Assembly: GCA_018292915.2 (NCBI GenBank)
Contig: JACVVK020000032.1
Location: 2,906,001 to 2,970,000, forward strand
Origin: Batillaria attramentaria
Taxonomy: Eukaryota > Mollusca > Gastropoda > Batillariidae
Length of the DNA: 64,000 nucleotides
Direction: 5' to 3'
Shown here in pieces: positions 32,667-43,813 of this stretch. Positions within the stretch are counted from its first letter, which is position 1, and the number at the start of each line of letters is the position of its first letter. The translations under genes were made by a program, and so were the position numbers. Under the pieces are notes generated by a model, which saw only the letters and a program-made list of their open reading frames with translations, did no database searches and had not been told where the DNA came from.

Positions 32667-32750
32667 ACACGGCCAACATGACTGCACTGGTTCGGAAGCA
32701 AGTAAGTGTCGTTCAGCTAATCGACATAATTTATGTCTGTTACCGAGGTA
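32486..32750. mobile_element. Foldback element with a (CA)n loop
   Basis: The left arm (ACAGACATAAATATGTCATT ... GACGTGACA) is an imperfect inverted copy of the right arm (TGACACGGCCA ... AATTTATGTCTGT). About 40 CA units (32,585-32,664) sit exactly at the centre. It has the shape of a palindromic MITE whose loop is now a microsatellite. No target duplication was found. Confidence 0.7.
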
Positions 32751-33442
32751 CGTTCAGCTGCTTTGCCGAGCATTTTATTGTCCCCGGATCCGATCAGCGC
32801 GACACCAGCCATATCAACTCGCAATTTATTTCTCAGTAGGCAAATAAAAACAGAAGGGTAAAAAACAAAAACTGTGCAGTTCAAACTGGACGGAATCAAA
32901 CTGTATGCAGCTACCAGACCTCCACGGTGAGACAGTCCTTCCTTCGTCCAGTACCACCAAGCATTTTACACTAACGCTGACGGAGTTCCTAGGAGTTCCT
33001 AAAGAAGCATTTATAGGTGGTGCATGTGGTGGTGGGGGTGTGTGGGAAGGGGATGAGAAGGGGGTGGGGGGGAGGGACTTTGATGGCACATCCCTTCCAA
33101 CCCTTTATCTCTTGAATGAGAAAAAAAAAAAGAGCAAAAGCAAAAACAAAAACAAAACAGCAAAACACTATTCATGGTAAAGTAATGCCTGGCGGCTTTT
33201 TTCCCGCTCTTTGTCCTGTCTTTGATATCACCGCTGATACTGGTATGACGGAAAAAGACGTTAATTAAACCCAGGTAGGAAAAAAATGTTTTGTAGGGTC
33301 ATGGTGACCTAGTAAACCGCAGACACAAATGTAGACCATTACCGGTTGACATAGTAAAACCTGACTGAAATTCGACGCCAATGTTCGATTTGCATGAAGG
33401 CTATGACGTCAGCTCCTACCTGAAGTTTCCAAGGAGATCTGG

Positions 33443-33577
33443 ATGCTGGCTCACGTTCTGCTTCGACTGCTAGAGATTAAAGAAAAGGGGGGGGGGGGGG
33501 AGGATGGGAGGGGGGTGAGGGGAGGGGGGGGGGGGAGGAAGAGAAAAAGTAGGAGGAAAGCTAGGCCGAGTAAAGAG
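33443..33577. repeat. G-rich low-complexity block
   Basis: GGGGAGG-type purine-rich DNA with several G runs, likely able to form four-stranded structures. Translations of it are artefacts of composition. Confidence 0.8.
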
Positions 33578-33825
33578 CAAGTAAATCCATTAAAGGTCTG
33601 CAATCTCAGCAAAAAGCCGCAAACATTGTGTGTTTTAAACGGCAGCGACTCCTTCGACTGTGCGTAATCCAAGCAACTCTGTCACAGCTGCAGAGTTTTC
33701 AGAGCTTCGGAGACCCTCATAAAACCAGAGCGCGAGTTTTCCGTGACATCATTGTGCTTTTGGTAAGTGAACGAGACACATCGCTGCAGTGTCTAGCGGG
33801 TGTTGAGTGCTGCACGATCTTTCTC
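33578..33825 (-). repeat. Dispersed repeat H, copy 1
   Basis: This is an inverted copy of 40,838-41,042 (shared features include GAAAACTCTGCAACTGTGAC-like and CACAATGTTTGCRGC-like stretches). A third partial copy in the plus direction lies at 33,975-34,110. Class unknown; no coding content. Confidence 0.6.
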
Positions 33826-33974
33826 GCTCAGTGTCAAAACGCAACCTGAGCTGTGAAATCATCATCATTAGCTTGCTTTACGTCCTATGGCTTTTGGCCC
33901 TTAAGGACAAGTTGTTCCTGGCATGTGTCTTTGGCTGCTTGGCTGGGCGAGTGTCTTTAGCTGTGAAATCAGGC

Positions 33975-34110
33975 TGCCCTTTGCTTTTATAGGGGTTTCA
34001 GGCCGGGAAAACTCTGTAACTGTGTCAGAGTTGACTGTGCATTTTGCACAGTCGGTGAGCTCTTTAAAACACACTGTTTGGGGCTTTCTCTTGAGCTTGC
34101 AGATCTTTAA
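33975..34110 (+). repeat. Dispersed repeat H, copy 2 (partial)
   Basis: TATAGGGGTTTCAGGCCGGG and TCTTGAGCTTGCAGATCTTT match the repeat H copy at 40,838-41,042. Together with copy 1 it forms a spaced inverted pair. Confidence 0.55.
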
Positions 34111-34463
34111 ATTAATGTCAGTGGTAATGGTGGTACATGCTGACATCATAGCGCGCAAGCAACCAATCAACAGACGATCTATGCGTGCTAAAGTGTTTAT
34201 TAATTATCAATGTTCGGTTGGCGCTTTTAAACAGAAAACAGCATAGAGATCTATTTCCGATCTAAACAGTTTCAACTTCCAATTCCGTTGATTCACTTTT
34301 GTGTCAGTCCTGTTGCCCACACTGACAGCTTCCACTGAATGCACAGTCTAATGTGTGTGATGTGTAGATTTAAGTAAACTTTCAATTCACCATTCAGACA
34401 TAATCAGCACAATCCCGATCGTTGTCGCAGCCACACAATCGCTCGACGGCTGCAGCTAATGTG

Positions 34464-34734
34464 GCTCAGTGGGTACAGTTCGCCCGTTAGGGGGTGCAAA
34501 TGTATACCACTCATACACAAGAGGAGCAAATAAACTCCAGTCGTCCACTAACGGGGGTGACTGTATCCCCGCAGCGCGCAGGGAAGGGTGTGCAAAATTT
34601 AATGTATTCCTGGGTCTGGCGAGATGAGGTCACGTGGCCGCTGACTTTGTTCTACGACTTTACTTTATGCGAAATATCGACGGAATTGACTGGTATACAT
34701 TTGCACCCCCTAACGGGCCAACTATACCAACTAT
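34464..34734. mobile_element. TIR element F, copy 2
   Basis: It starts GCTCAGTGGGTACAGTTCGC, continues CCGTTAGGGGGTGCAAATGT, and ends with the inverted form ATTTGCACCCCCTAACGGGC. The interior matches the copy at 11,855 in the opposite direction. A SINE A copy follows within 35 bp. Confidence 0.65.
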
Positions 34735-34765
34735 ATAGGGGGTGGGGGGGGGGGAGGGAGCGAAG

Positions 34766-35127
34766 GGGCGGTGGTCTAGTGGTTAAGAGACTTGTCACCA
34801 ATGCGAAAGGTCGAGGGTTCGAGTCCCTCTCGGGGCAAAGAATTTTTCCTTCTCGTATGTGGCACCGTTCATCTGGGTCCTCCGGCTTCCTCCCCCTCTG
34901 CTTTGGAAATGTTGAGCCCACCAAATTTGAAAAATAAATGCAATTCCAAATTCCGAAATTTAAATAGCTGAGCTGACCCTTCGCACCACCTGATTGTAAT
35001 GTGTCCCAGTGTGTGAGGGAATGTGTGTCATTCACTTGAGCGTGCGTGTGGGGTTCAGTTGGCGGCGCTTTGAGCCGAGTCAGGAAATTGGGTAAAGCGC
35101 CTATACAATTATTATTATTATTATTAA
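34766..35127 (+). mobile_element. SINE family A, copy 7
   Basis: A full-length copy: head GTGGTCTAGTGGTTAAGAGA and GGGTTCGAGTCCC, body, and (ATT)n tail at 35,108-35,127. Slight deletions occur in the body. Confidence 0.88.
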
Positions 35128-35471
35128 CTAAGCGTCGCTTCGGCCTGCGACAACGATACTGACCCTCTTCCGACGCGATCACAATCAGCTTCGCTTCTCA
35201 TTATAACGGCACCATTCTTCTCACTATGTAATTTTTAATAGCACAGTCACGATCTTTGTCGTAGCCACACAATGACAGGATGACAACTACGGCTGACTAG
35301 ATCGAGTGTGAGTGACTATGTGACACTCGCCTGGCACGTGCACAATTCAGCTTAGCCTCTCAGTATAATGGCACTATTCTTATCGTTATGCATCCCGCCC
35401 AAGAGGATGAGTACACATTAGCTAGCCTGCTTGTGTCAGAAGTGACGCGGGATGCTCAATGCACGACTACA

Positions 35472-35822
35472 CTGCTGTCAGTCAAAAGTGCCGAGCCAAC
35501 AGAATTCAGCCAATCGCGTCCCGCGGCATAATGAGCACAAGACGTGGCATGGTCTGGCAAGCCTTTTGCCAGACACGACAACGTGGGAGGCACGAGTAGT
35601 TTGATATGACTGAAACTTGGAAAGAAAGTACTGTAGTAAGTTCACTGACGTCATTTGAGGAAACAGACCATAACGTAGATGTCGTTCATCTTGAAATCAT
35701 CTATTTATCCATAAAACGGCGTCATGGACGTACTGTGTTTTGCCAATACACGGCACTGAGAGGAAAGGGGCGGGGCCGTGCTTTGGCCTCGGGTCTTGCC
35801 GAGTGGAGACGTGGCAGGTTCA
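35472..35822 (+). repeat. Dispersed repeat G with CRE-like and GC-box-like sites, copy 1
   Basis: Matches 62,866-63,313. Shared blocks are ATTCAGCCAATC, CTGACGTCATTTGAGGAAA (containing the palindrome TGACGTCA), GACGTACTGTGTTTT and GGGGCGGGGC...GCTTTGGCCTCGG. It has CCAAT, CRE and GC-box-like sequences together, but no gene follows. It may be a promoter-bearing transposon piece or LTR; this is inference. Confidence 0.6.
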
Positions 35823-35957
35823 TGTTTTGAGGACGGAAGAAAGTAATTATAGTATTATATGTAACAGTTTTACTCAGCGTAGTAACTATAATGTAAGAAT
35901 AAGAATAATCCAATAAGAATTAACCAATAGCTGTCGCCACATCATCATCTTGCTGGT

Positions 35958-35958
35958 C

Positions 35959-36038
<80 letters not shown>
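35958..36038. repeat. (GC)n(GT)n compound microsatellite
   Basis: Seven GC units lead into about 33 GT units. Alternating purine-pyrimidine DNA of this kind can adopt Z-form. Confidence 0.95.
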
Positions 36039-36040
<2 letters not shown>

Positions 36041-36525
36041 CGGAGACCGTGTATGATGCTGCACATTATGTGTTTGTAGTTAACTGTATGTGTGAAGGAA
36101 TGTTGCGTGTGTTTCCGTTTCTGTGTGAGTGAGTGCGTGTTGACTGTAAGGCGCCCTGAGCTCCTGCGGGAGGGAGGGCGTCCCTGAAATACCCATTATT
36201 ATTATTATTATTATTATTATTAATAAGAATAATAAATTTATTTAGGGATGTATTGGATACGTTTGTTTTTGTTGTTGTTTTCTTTCTTTCCTTTCCTTTT
36301 TACATATACTGTATCGTGATGTGTAGTGTACTGTATTGTATTGTGTATGCTTGTAAAAAAAAGGAGATTTGCAACAACAACAAAATTGAATTTCCAAATG
36401 TGGAACGTTGCTTTGTGGTCTCATAAAAGCATGCTAAACACTCACTCGTATGGCCATACACACCCACTCCACCCACATGTATCATTTCCTCAGTAGCCCA
36501 CACAAATATCAGACCATTTACATGT

Positions 36526-36615
36526 GCTAACGTTGGCACAGTTGTGCTGACGTTGGAACAGTTGTGCTAATGTCGGAACACTTGTGCTAGTGTTGGGACA
36601 GTTGTGCGTGCCTGC
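36526..36615. repeat. 22-bp tandem repeat, four copies
   Basis: Diverged units of TTGTGCTAACGTTGGAACAG type lie between 36,526 and 36,608. Confidence 0.8.
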
Positions 36616-36652
36616 ACGTTCAACATAGTGTATCATAATAATAGTATTAACC

Positions 36653-36985
36653 GGGGCGGTCGGTGGTCTAGTGGTTAAGAGACTGTCACCAATGCGAGAG
36701 GTCAGGTTCGAGTTCCACTCGGGGCGAAGAATTTTTCCTTCTCGTACCTGGCAACGTTCATTCGGGCCGATCGTCTGGGGTTCTCTCCGGGTACTCCGGC
36801 TCCCCCCCCCCCCCTCTGCTTTGGAAATATTCAGCCCACAAAATTTGAAAATAAATGCGATTCTAAGTTCCGAAATTTAAATTGCTGAGCTGACCCTTCG
36901 CACAACGTGATTGTGATGTCCAGTTTGTGAGAGAATGCGTGTGATCTGCGTGAGCGTGCGTGTTGGGTTTAGCTCGCTGTGTCAG
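36653..36985 (+). mobile_element. SINE family A, copy 8, 3'-truncated
   Basis: Head and body are intact (GGTGGTCTAGTGGTTAAGAG, GGTTCGAGTTCC). The GCGC tail region is replaced by a poly-A run at 36,991. Confidence 0.82.
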
Positions 36986-37191
36986 ACACTGTAAAAAAAA
37001 AAAAAAAAAGAGAGAAAAAAAAAAGAGCTCAGAACGATTTGTAAAAACAGTGCCAGAGATGCTGTCACTGTGCAGGTGTCTATGTGGTACGGTGTTAGGC
37101 ACCGTCAAAGGAGCTCAGAACAGTTTGTAAGCCTTGCACTGAAACGACACAAAACGGAGTTTGCTGGTGCTTCTAAAACTGAATGGAGCAC

Positions 37192-37700
37192 CGGCCCCCG
37201 GTAGTGTAGTGGTTAGCACTTCGGACCATGGACCGGGAGACCCGGGTTCGAGTCACAGCCGAGGCAAGCGGGATTTTTCCTACCTAGGTCAGCGCCTACC
37301 CAGAGCGGGTGTGCTATGGGCCCAATGGGGAGGCTGTTGCCACACAGCCGAGCTTCACCCACTTCACGGGTGCGACTTTGGGGGTGCTTCCCTTGGTATG
37401 ACACGTCTTATGATGTGGATGATTACACGGCCGGCACCGCAGGTGCCGTAGTTCCCGGGCCTGGTTACTGCCGGGATATTTATGACAGGAAGCGTGGAAT
37501 GCGGCCCTGTCCCGCAGTCCCAAACCACACGGACCTCTTACCATCATCCTCATCTCCATCATCATGCATAATAAAAAAAATTTAAAATAATAATAATAAA
37601 AAATGCCCCAGCTTCCGAGCCCTCCGTGGATTCCACCCATTACCCGGGAGGAACACCACTGGAACTGGCAAAGAGTTGTGGCGGGAAAAAAAAACAACAA
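37192..37700 (+). mobile_element. SINE family B, copy 4
   Basis: A full-length copy with an A-rich tail. ACTGAATGGAGCA before it and ACTGTATGGAGTA after it look like a 13-bp target duplication with two mismatches. Confidence 0.87.
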
Positions 37701-37754
37701 CTGTATGGAGTAAGTAAGTCTAACCAGAAAATGGCCGTGCATGCACATTTGCAC

Positions 37755-37935
37755 GGGGAGCCAGCGTGGCCGAATGGTAGAGCGTTGGACTCTCAATGCT
37801 CGGGTCGTGAGTTCGAATCCCGCCGGCTGGGGCCAAATATTTGTGCTGGCCTTTTTTTCTCGTTGCCCCGTCTTTGATATCGCCCTTATGTGGTGGAAAA
37901 GGACGTTAAACTCCCAAACACCCACCCAGCCACCC
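37755..37935 (+). mobile_element. SINE family C, copy 3, with 12-bp target duplication
   Basis: A full-length copy flanked by a perfect GCACATTTGCAC on both sides (37,743-37,754 and 37,936-37,947). It lies about 55 bp after SINE B copy 4. Confidence 0.94.
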
Positions 37936-38200
37936 GCACATTTGCACAAACGGTACATACCTCGCAGCACAAAAAGTACTTCATGGTACGCCGGCATGGG
38001 CTATAATTCTTCCGTATAGTTTGGTTAGCCATGGAAATCTAATATGATACGCAGTCGATCTGTTACTGTGATCTACACGTAGTCTTCTTTGTCTGGTTAA
38101 ATGTCACGACTGAGTGTTTAGCGGCGTTGTGTCACGATTTTTCAGTGGATACCCATGAAGACGTCATCATGGTCACTCAATCTTGATGCACGGGCCGTGA

Positions 38201-39095
38201 GCACATACAGGGAGCATCACTAGGCAGTCATGTGTGTATTATACATACAGCCGGGGGCATCACTAGGCAGTCATGTATGCATTATACATACAGCCGGGGG
38301 CATCACTACGCAGTCATGTATACATTACACATACAGAGGCATCACTAGGCAGTCATGTATGTATTATACATACAGCCGGGGGCATCACTAGGCAGTCATG
38401 TATGTATTATACATACAGCCGGGGGCATCACTAGGCAGTCATGTATGTATTATACATACAGCCGGGGGCATCACTACGCAGTCATGTATACATTACACAT
38501 ACAGAGGCATCACTAGGCAGTCATGTATGTATTATACATACAGCCGGGGGCATCACTGGGTATAGTCATGTATACATTACACATACAGGGACATCACTAG
38601 GCAGTCATGTATGTATTACACATACAGCCGGGGCATCACTAGGCAGTCATGTATGTACATGTATTATACATACAGCCGGGGGCATCACTAGGCAGTCATG
38701 TATGTATTATACATACAGCCGGGGGCATCACTAGGTAGTCATGTATACATTACACATACAGAGGCATCACTAGGCAGTCATGTATGCATTATACATACAG
38801 GGGGCATCACTAGGCAGTCATGTATACATTACACATACAGGGGCATCACTAGGCAGTCATGTTTACATTACACATACACTGAGGGGCATCACTAGGTAGT
38901 CATGTCTACATTACACATACAGGGGCATCACTAGGTAGTCATGTCTACATTACACATACAGGGGCATCACTAGGTAGTCATGTCTACATTACACATACAG
39001 GGGCATCACTAGGCAGTCACCAGTGTATACATTACACATACAGGGGCATCACTAGGCAGTCACCAGTGTATACATTACACATACAGGGGCGTGAT
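38201..39095. repeat. ~43-bp minisatellite, about 21 copies
   Basis: The unit reads GGGGGCATCACTAGGCAGTC, ATGTATGTATTATACATACA, GCC. It contains the near-palindrome TGTATGTATTATACATACA. Copies vary in length (39-48 bp) and in the palindrome arm. Open frames across it simply reflect the repeat. Confidence 0.95.
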
Positions 39096-39374
39096 CAGTC
39101 AAGTACATGATTGTACAGAAAACTGTGACATCATTGCACGGCCGGCATCATCAGTCGAGTAGATGTAAATAACATAACACATACAGGGGCATCATCATAC
39201 AAGTGGAAGCACAAGTTGAGGACATTCGAGTGTCGGATGCTGCGAAGGTCAAGTGTTTTGAGTGGCAGAACATCCTGTCAAGACAAATGAACACTCTGTT
39301 TGCGAGCACACGCGTATTTAGTCTTAGGACGCTAAAGTTTAAACACTGAGGCACGCAAGCCACACAAGACATAA

Positions 39375-39444
39375 TAAATAATAATACTAATAATGAATAC
39401 AGTTTATATAGCGCCTATCTGTTTTCTACGAAACACTCTTTGCG

Positions 39445-39511
<67 letters not shown>

Positions 39512-39520
39512 AGTGCTGAT
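39375..39520 (-). mobile_element. LINE 3' tail with (CA)n
   Basis: On the minus strand, the reading frame at 39,536-39,817 is followed by a GT run (39,447-39,510), then GAGCGCAAAGAGTG, GGCGCTATATAAACTG and an ATT-rich end. This is the standard 3' end of a CR1/L2-type retroposon with a microsatellite in its 3' UTR. Confidence 0.75.
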
Positions 39521-39535
39521 GAAAAAGTTGTCGGA

Positions 39536-39817
39536 CTACAGCTCGAAAGCTTGCCTAAAGAGGTAGGTCTTTAAATGGGCTTTGACTTGAGTCAGCGTGG
39601 GAAGATCCCTAATGGTGACAGGTAAAGCGTTCCAGACGGAGGGGGCGGCGTAAGAAAATGAACGACCGCCAGCTGACTTCAGAGTTGTTTTTGGAACCTT
39701 TAACAGTTTTTCTGATGATGAACGGAGAGTATGGGAGTACATAAATAAAGTCAGGCAGTCTTTAATATAATGATCACGATAAGAAGAAGACAGACGCGGA
39801 CCGAACTTACAAGACAC
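39536..39817 (-). pseudogene. LINE (CR1/L2-like) reverse transcriptase C-terminal end
   Basis: The frame codes for TLRSSSEKLLKVPKTTLKSA and SFSYAAPSVWNALPVTIRDL, ending KTYLFRQAFEL and stop. L-R-S-S...V-P-x-T...S-A-P-x-x-W-N-x-L-P is the classic C-terminal signature of CR1/L2/Rex-group LINEs. The catalytic part is missing, so this is a 5'-truncated dead copy. Confidence 0.85.
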
Positions 39818-39901
39818 TTCTACATGAACTACTCAGTCACGTTCATTCCGCCGTACATGACAGAAACTGATAAACAGGTACACTGTTGATGAATAGGGCT
39901 G

Positions 39902-40074
39902 CGTGAGTGTTTGGGAGTTTAACGTCCTTTCCCACCATGTAAGGGTGATGTCAAAGAAGGGGCTACGAGAAAAAGGCCAGCACAAATAATTATTTGGCTC
40001 CTGCCGGGATTCGAACTCATGACCCGAGCATCATGACTGAGAGTCCAATGCTCTAATATTCGGCTGTCCTCCCT
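39902..40074 (-). mobile_element. SINE family C, copy 4 (decayed head)
   Basis: Minus-strand copy with the C tail (GTTAAACTCCCAAACACTCA) on the left and head on the right. The A box is diverged (GCCGAATATTAGAGCATTGG). The B box GTTCGAATCCC is intact. Confidence 0.85.
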
Positions 40075-40837
40075 CGGTGTCAATGAAACGACTCGCAGGC
40101 AGTACTAGACAATGAATTTTGCTGCATCTAATAAGCAAGAGATGGAAACTGACACTGGTGTCAGTCAGACTGACTCGACCCGTGGAACTTCCACCCAAGT
40201 GTCAGAGAGCAGATCAGTATAATTATATTATGGACGGTCTTGGTAAATGAGGTTCTGAAAAGAAGAATCAGTTCACAGTGGCAACACTTGGCTTGCAAAG
40301 CAGAACTGTCACGACTGAGTAGGCCTAACCAGGCTGATACGGGCGTTAGCGTACGTATTCATTCAATGAGGTTCTGAGGGCCTGAATGTAAAAGTCGAGG
40401 TTAGGGATTTTAGCCCCGGGTTAAAGTCTAACCTCGAACTAAACTAGCTCTAAGGTTAAATTTTCTTTTTTTAATCAGGAAGCGGGTCCATTCAACCATG
40501 GAAGGGTCCATTCAGCCGTTATAGAAGGATTTTTTTTCTTGTTCCTTTCTTCGCTTTCTTTTTCATTTAATTTTGTTTGGGGGTTTCTTTTGTCCTAGTC
40601 TGGTTTAGGCCGGTAGCCGTGGGTTAACTTAACCTCGAGTTTTACATGCGGGCCCAGGTACCGTTGAGTCACGGGCGGCAAATCACGCCCCCCCTCCACC
40701 CCCCGCCCCCATCCCTCCCCCCTTCCAAGTCCCCGGCAAAGTCACTGCTGACTAATGAGAAGATTATCTTCGTACTGGGCAGGTGCAGAGGCGTACAGAC
40801 AGACACACAGAAAGCTCGCAGTGACAAGTCTTCAGTC

Positions 40838-41042
40838 TCGTGCAGCACACAACACCCGCTAGACACTATAGTGGTGTGTCACGTTTCGCTCACTGACCAG
40901 ACGCATAATGAAGTCACCGCAAACTCACTCCCTGGTTTTATAAGGGTCTCCGAAGCGCTGAAAACTCTGCAACTGTGACAGAGTTGCACCTGCATCATGC
41001 ACAATGTTTGCAGCTTTTTCTCTTGAGATTGCAGACCTTTGC
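40838..41042 (+). repeat. Dispersed repeat H, copy 3
   Basis: Inverted relative to 33,578-33,825. Boundaries are approximate because only two full copies can be compared. Confidence 0.6.
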
Positions 41043-41081
41043 TATCGACAAACATGTCTCGTGACTGTGGCGTGATCTACG

Positions 41082-41229
41082 AGGGTGGGTGGGTGGGTGT
41101 TTGGGTGTTTGGGGCTTTAACGTCCTTTTCCACCACATACGGGTGATATCAAAGACGGGGCAACGATGAAAAAGCCAGCACAAATATTTGGCCCCAGCCG
41201 GGATACGAACTCACGACTGACCCAAGCAT
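41082..41229 (-). mobile_element. SINE family C, copy 5, head-truncated, with 11-bp target duplication
   Basis: CGTGATCTACG flanks both sides (41,071-41,081 and 41,230-41,240). The tRNA-like A-box end is missing, so insertion was 5'-truncated as in LINE-driven retroposition. Confidence 0.88.
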
Positions 41230-41252
41230 CGTGATCTACGCCGAAGTCTGAC

Positions 41253-41338
41253 TGAACGACAGTTTTGCAGCAGCCGTCTGTATCAGTCAGACTACGAAGT
41301 CTGACTGATACAGACGGCTGCTGCAAAACTGTCGTTCA
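41253..41338. repeat. Perfect inverted repeat, 40-bp arms, 6-bp loop
   Basis: TGAACGACAGTTTTGCAGCA followed by GCCGTCTGTATCAGTCAGAC is exactly mirrored after the spacer TACGAA. It starts 12 bp after the target duplication of the SINE C copy. Confidence 0.97.
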
Positions 41339-41756
41339 CTTGGCATGCATCATTAGGTAATGAGCTGTTGCCATTTACAGACTTATCCATCTTGCAACTG
41401 AAACCATTCAGCAAGCTGCAATTTCATTTCCCAGAACTGAACCTGACGAGCATGGCCAGTCGCCGGCGTTACTTTTCAGTTGTTTCCATAGCAACCTTTG
41501 TAAGAGCCTCACACATGCACTTTGAGAAAATGGAGAGTATTATCATTTTCACTGACCAGTACATTAGTCATGTGCATGTACACACTGACACACGGTCAGT
41601 TTACGTTCTGGCTGCCCAGCCCTGCCTTTAAATTTGCTATCACACGGCAGTCCTGTCACTGAACTGTCGCAGCCATCGCACAATTACCGCCGGGAAGCGA
41701 TTCGATAGTCGCCGGGCAGTCTCGTCTTGTTATAAGATTTCGGTGTACGCCTCGGC

Positions 41757-41852
41757 ATACGATAATAATAAATAAATAATACTACATAGGTTTTTTTTTT
41801 TTTTATAGAGCGCTGCTCTCCAAGCAGTACCAAGAACTTGATGCGCTTAAAG

Positions 41853-41909
<57 letters not shown>
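41757..41909 (-). mobile_element. Retroposon 3' tail with (CA)n
   Basis: On the minus strand, a GT run (41,857-41,909), then AAGCGCATCAAGTTCTTGGT and GAGCAGCGCTCTATAAAA, then an AT-rich tail. Same design as the tails at 39,375 and 58,870. Confidence 0.65.
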
Positions 41910-41911
<2 letters not shown>

Positions 41912-42450
41912 TACCGCTGGCCTTATGGCGTTAAGCCGCGTACAATATCGCTAAAACTATACTGAAGACAGTAAACATTACAGCTTTTTGCTGAAGCCAT
42001 CGCAGCTCAGCCTATACCCAGCCGGGGGGTCTTGGTTGGTGCACGCATCAGCAGGAACTACATTGTTGTCGCCACGGCGCGACCCCGGACAGCCGCGTGA
42101 CCGGCAAACAGTGGAGATCCGACTGACCCGGTGAAATCTAGGGGAAGCATCTTGTCGGCGAGGAGACTGTCTGGGGAAATCCTGTGACTGTAGGGAAGGG
42201 TCAAAATAGCGTAAGCACGCAGTAAGTACGAGCTACGCCCATGAAGTGTCAGCTTCCACAATGCATGACCTAGCATCATGCGCCGCCTTCATTTTCCAAT
42301 TTCACTGTGTCATTTCCTTCGCACCCATTAACAATTGAAGTTGGCGGGGCCTCAGTCACAGTGGTAGAGACTTGAGGAAGGTTGTGATTGCCATTGTTAT
42401 GATTGTGGTATGGGTATTGTCTCTAAACCGAGGTAAACTTGAATACAGTC

Positions 42451-42663
42451 CAGGGGCGCCGGAAGATGTTGGGGGGAGGGGGGGCAGAATCTTAGGGGGG
42501 GGGGGGACGCCAGAGCCAGTGAAAGGAAGGACGTTGCCCGGAGAAAGTGAAAAGCGGGGGGGGGGGGGGGGGCGGCGGCGTTCAGATGCTGCGCAGACAA
42601 AAACCTTTCCGAACCAGGGAGCCACTGAAAGGAAGGACGTTGCCCAAAGAAAGTGAAAAGCGT

Positions 42664-42698
<35 letters not shown>

Positions 42699-43036
42699 GG
42701 GGGGGGGGGGGGGGGGGGGGGGTGGGGGGGGGGGGGGGGGGGGGGAGTGATTTTCAGACGACTTTCTGCCAAGTCGTTTTGATATTTCATGCAACGGCTA
42801 AACTGAGTTCTCTGTTTGGTGGGATGAGGGAGAGAGCAGGAAGAGGGGTAGGGGGAGGGGGGGTAGGGGAACGGAGGGGGGGGGGGCAAGACCATGGCTT
42901 TGCCCCCCCCCCTCTTGCCATAGTCACCTGATTTTCCAGGGGGGGGGGCAAAAAGACACTCTTGCCCCCCCCCCCCCCCTGCTTGGGTACAGGGGGGCAG
43001 CTGCCCCCCCCCTGCCCCCCGGTTCCGGCGCCCCTG
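42451..43036. mobile_element. MITE-like element with CAGGGGCGCCGGAA ends and long G runs
   Basis: Perfect 14-bp inverted ends CAGGGGCGCCGGAA / TTCCGGCGCCCCTG enclose 586 bp. CAGTC flanks both sides (42,446-42,450 and 43,037-43,041), a 5-bp target duplication. Inside is a duplicated block (GAAAGGAAGGACGTTGCC at 42,520 and 42,628) and a G run of ~86 bp broken by two T (42,663-42,748). CAGGGGCG ends are seen in many hAT elements; assignment to hAT is inferred. Confidence 0.8.
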
Positions 43037-43262
43037 CAGTCGTTACAGGTAATGTTCCCTCCACGCCCAACGGCCAAAATCCGCAACTGAACAACCACTG
43101 GAGGATGTGGTGGTTCGGTACAGTTTTCCTGTTACCCATTCGTTTGCATAATTTTGGCCAAAAGTACAAATTGCGCCTGTATCTATGTACAAATATCACT
43201 TTCACTGACTAATGCAGGGTACAGTCAGTCTTACTTATTTCTTTGAACTTCGTCCGTGTTGC

Positions 43263-43384
<122 letters not shown>

Positions 43385-43813
43385 CGGCATCTGGTACAGA
43401 CAAGGCATATGCATTCAGAGGGAACAGAAAGCTTCATTTGTGCAGTTTGTCGTAGGTTTTATCTCCTTTATCGCTAAGTAAAACACACTCTTAAAACGAA
43501 AGCACCCACCTGTCGCGAACGTGTTTTTATCCTGCTCTCTATGGTCGAAGTAACGTGTGCACAGCTCGTAGGATACTCGAAAAACAGTTTATTGACGTTG
43601 TAATGTAAGCTCCACCAATCACATGTTGTCGAGTTTTCGTGTAAGTCAGACGCGGCTGCCCACTTAGGAACCCAAAGATATTACCCTGATGAGCCATATA
43701 ATATCAGACGATAAGGACCATACTGACGAACTAGGCCTTGGTAAAAGCGGGAGGCGATGGCCGAGGGACTGAGGACGAGGGGGTGGGATGATGGTCTGAT
43801 GGGGTGGGATGAT

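Noticed and set aside
38441..38895. Open frames of 65-97 codons with repeated HTYIQPGASLGSH-like peptides
   Set aside because: They are the 43-bp minisatellite read through; the unit is not a multiple of three and the frames are not conserved.
38201..39095. CRISPR-like array
   Set aside because: Units are continuous tandem copies without unique spacers, and the DNA is eukaryotic.
42356..43205. Proline-rich and glycine-rich open frames up to 179 codons
   Set aside because: They come from poly-C and poly-G runs inside a non-coding transposon.
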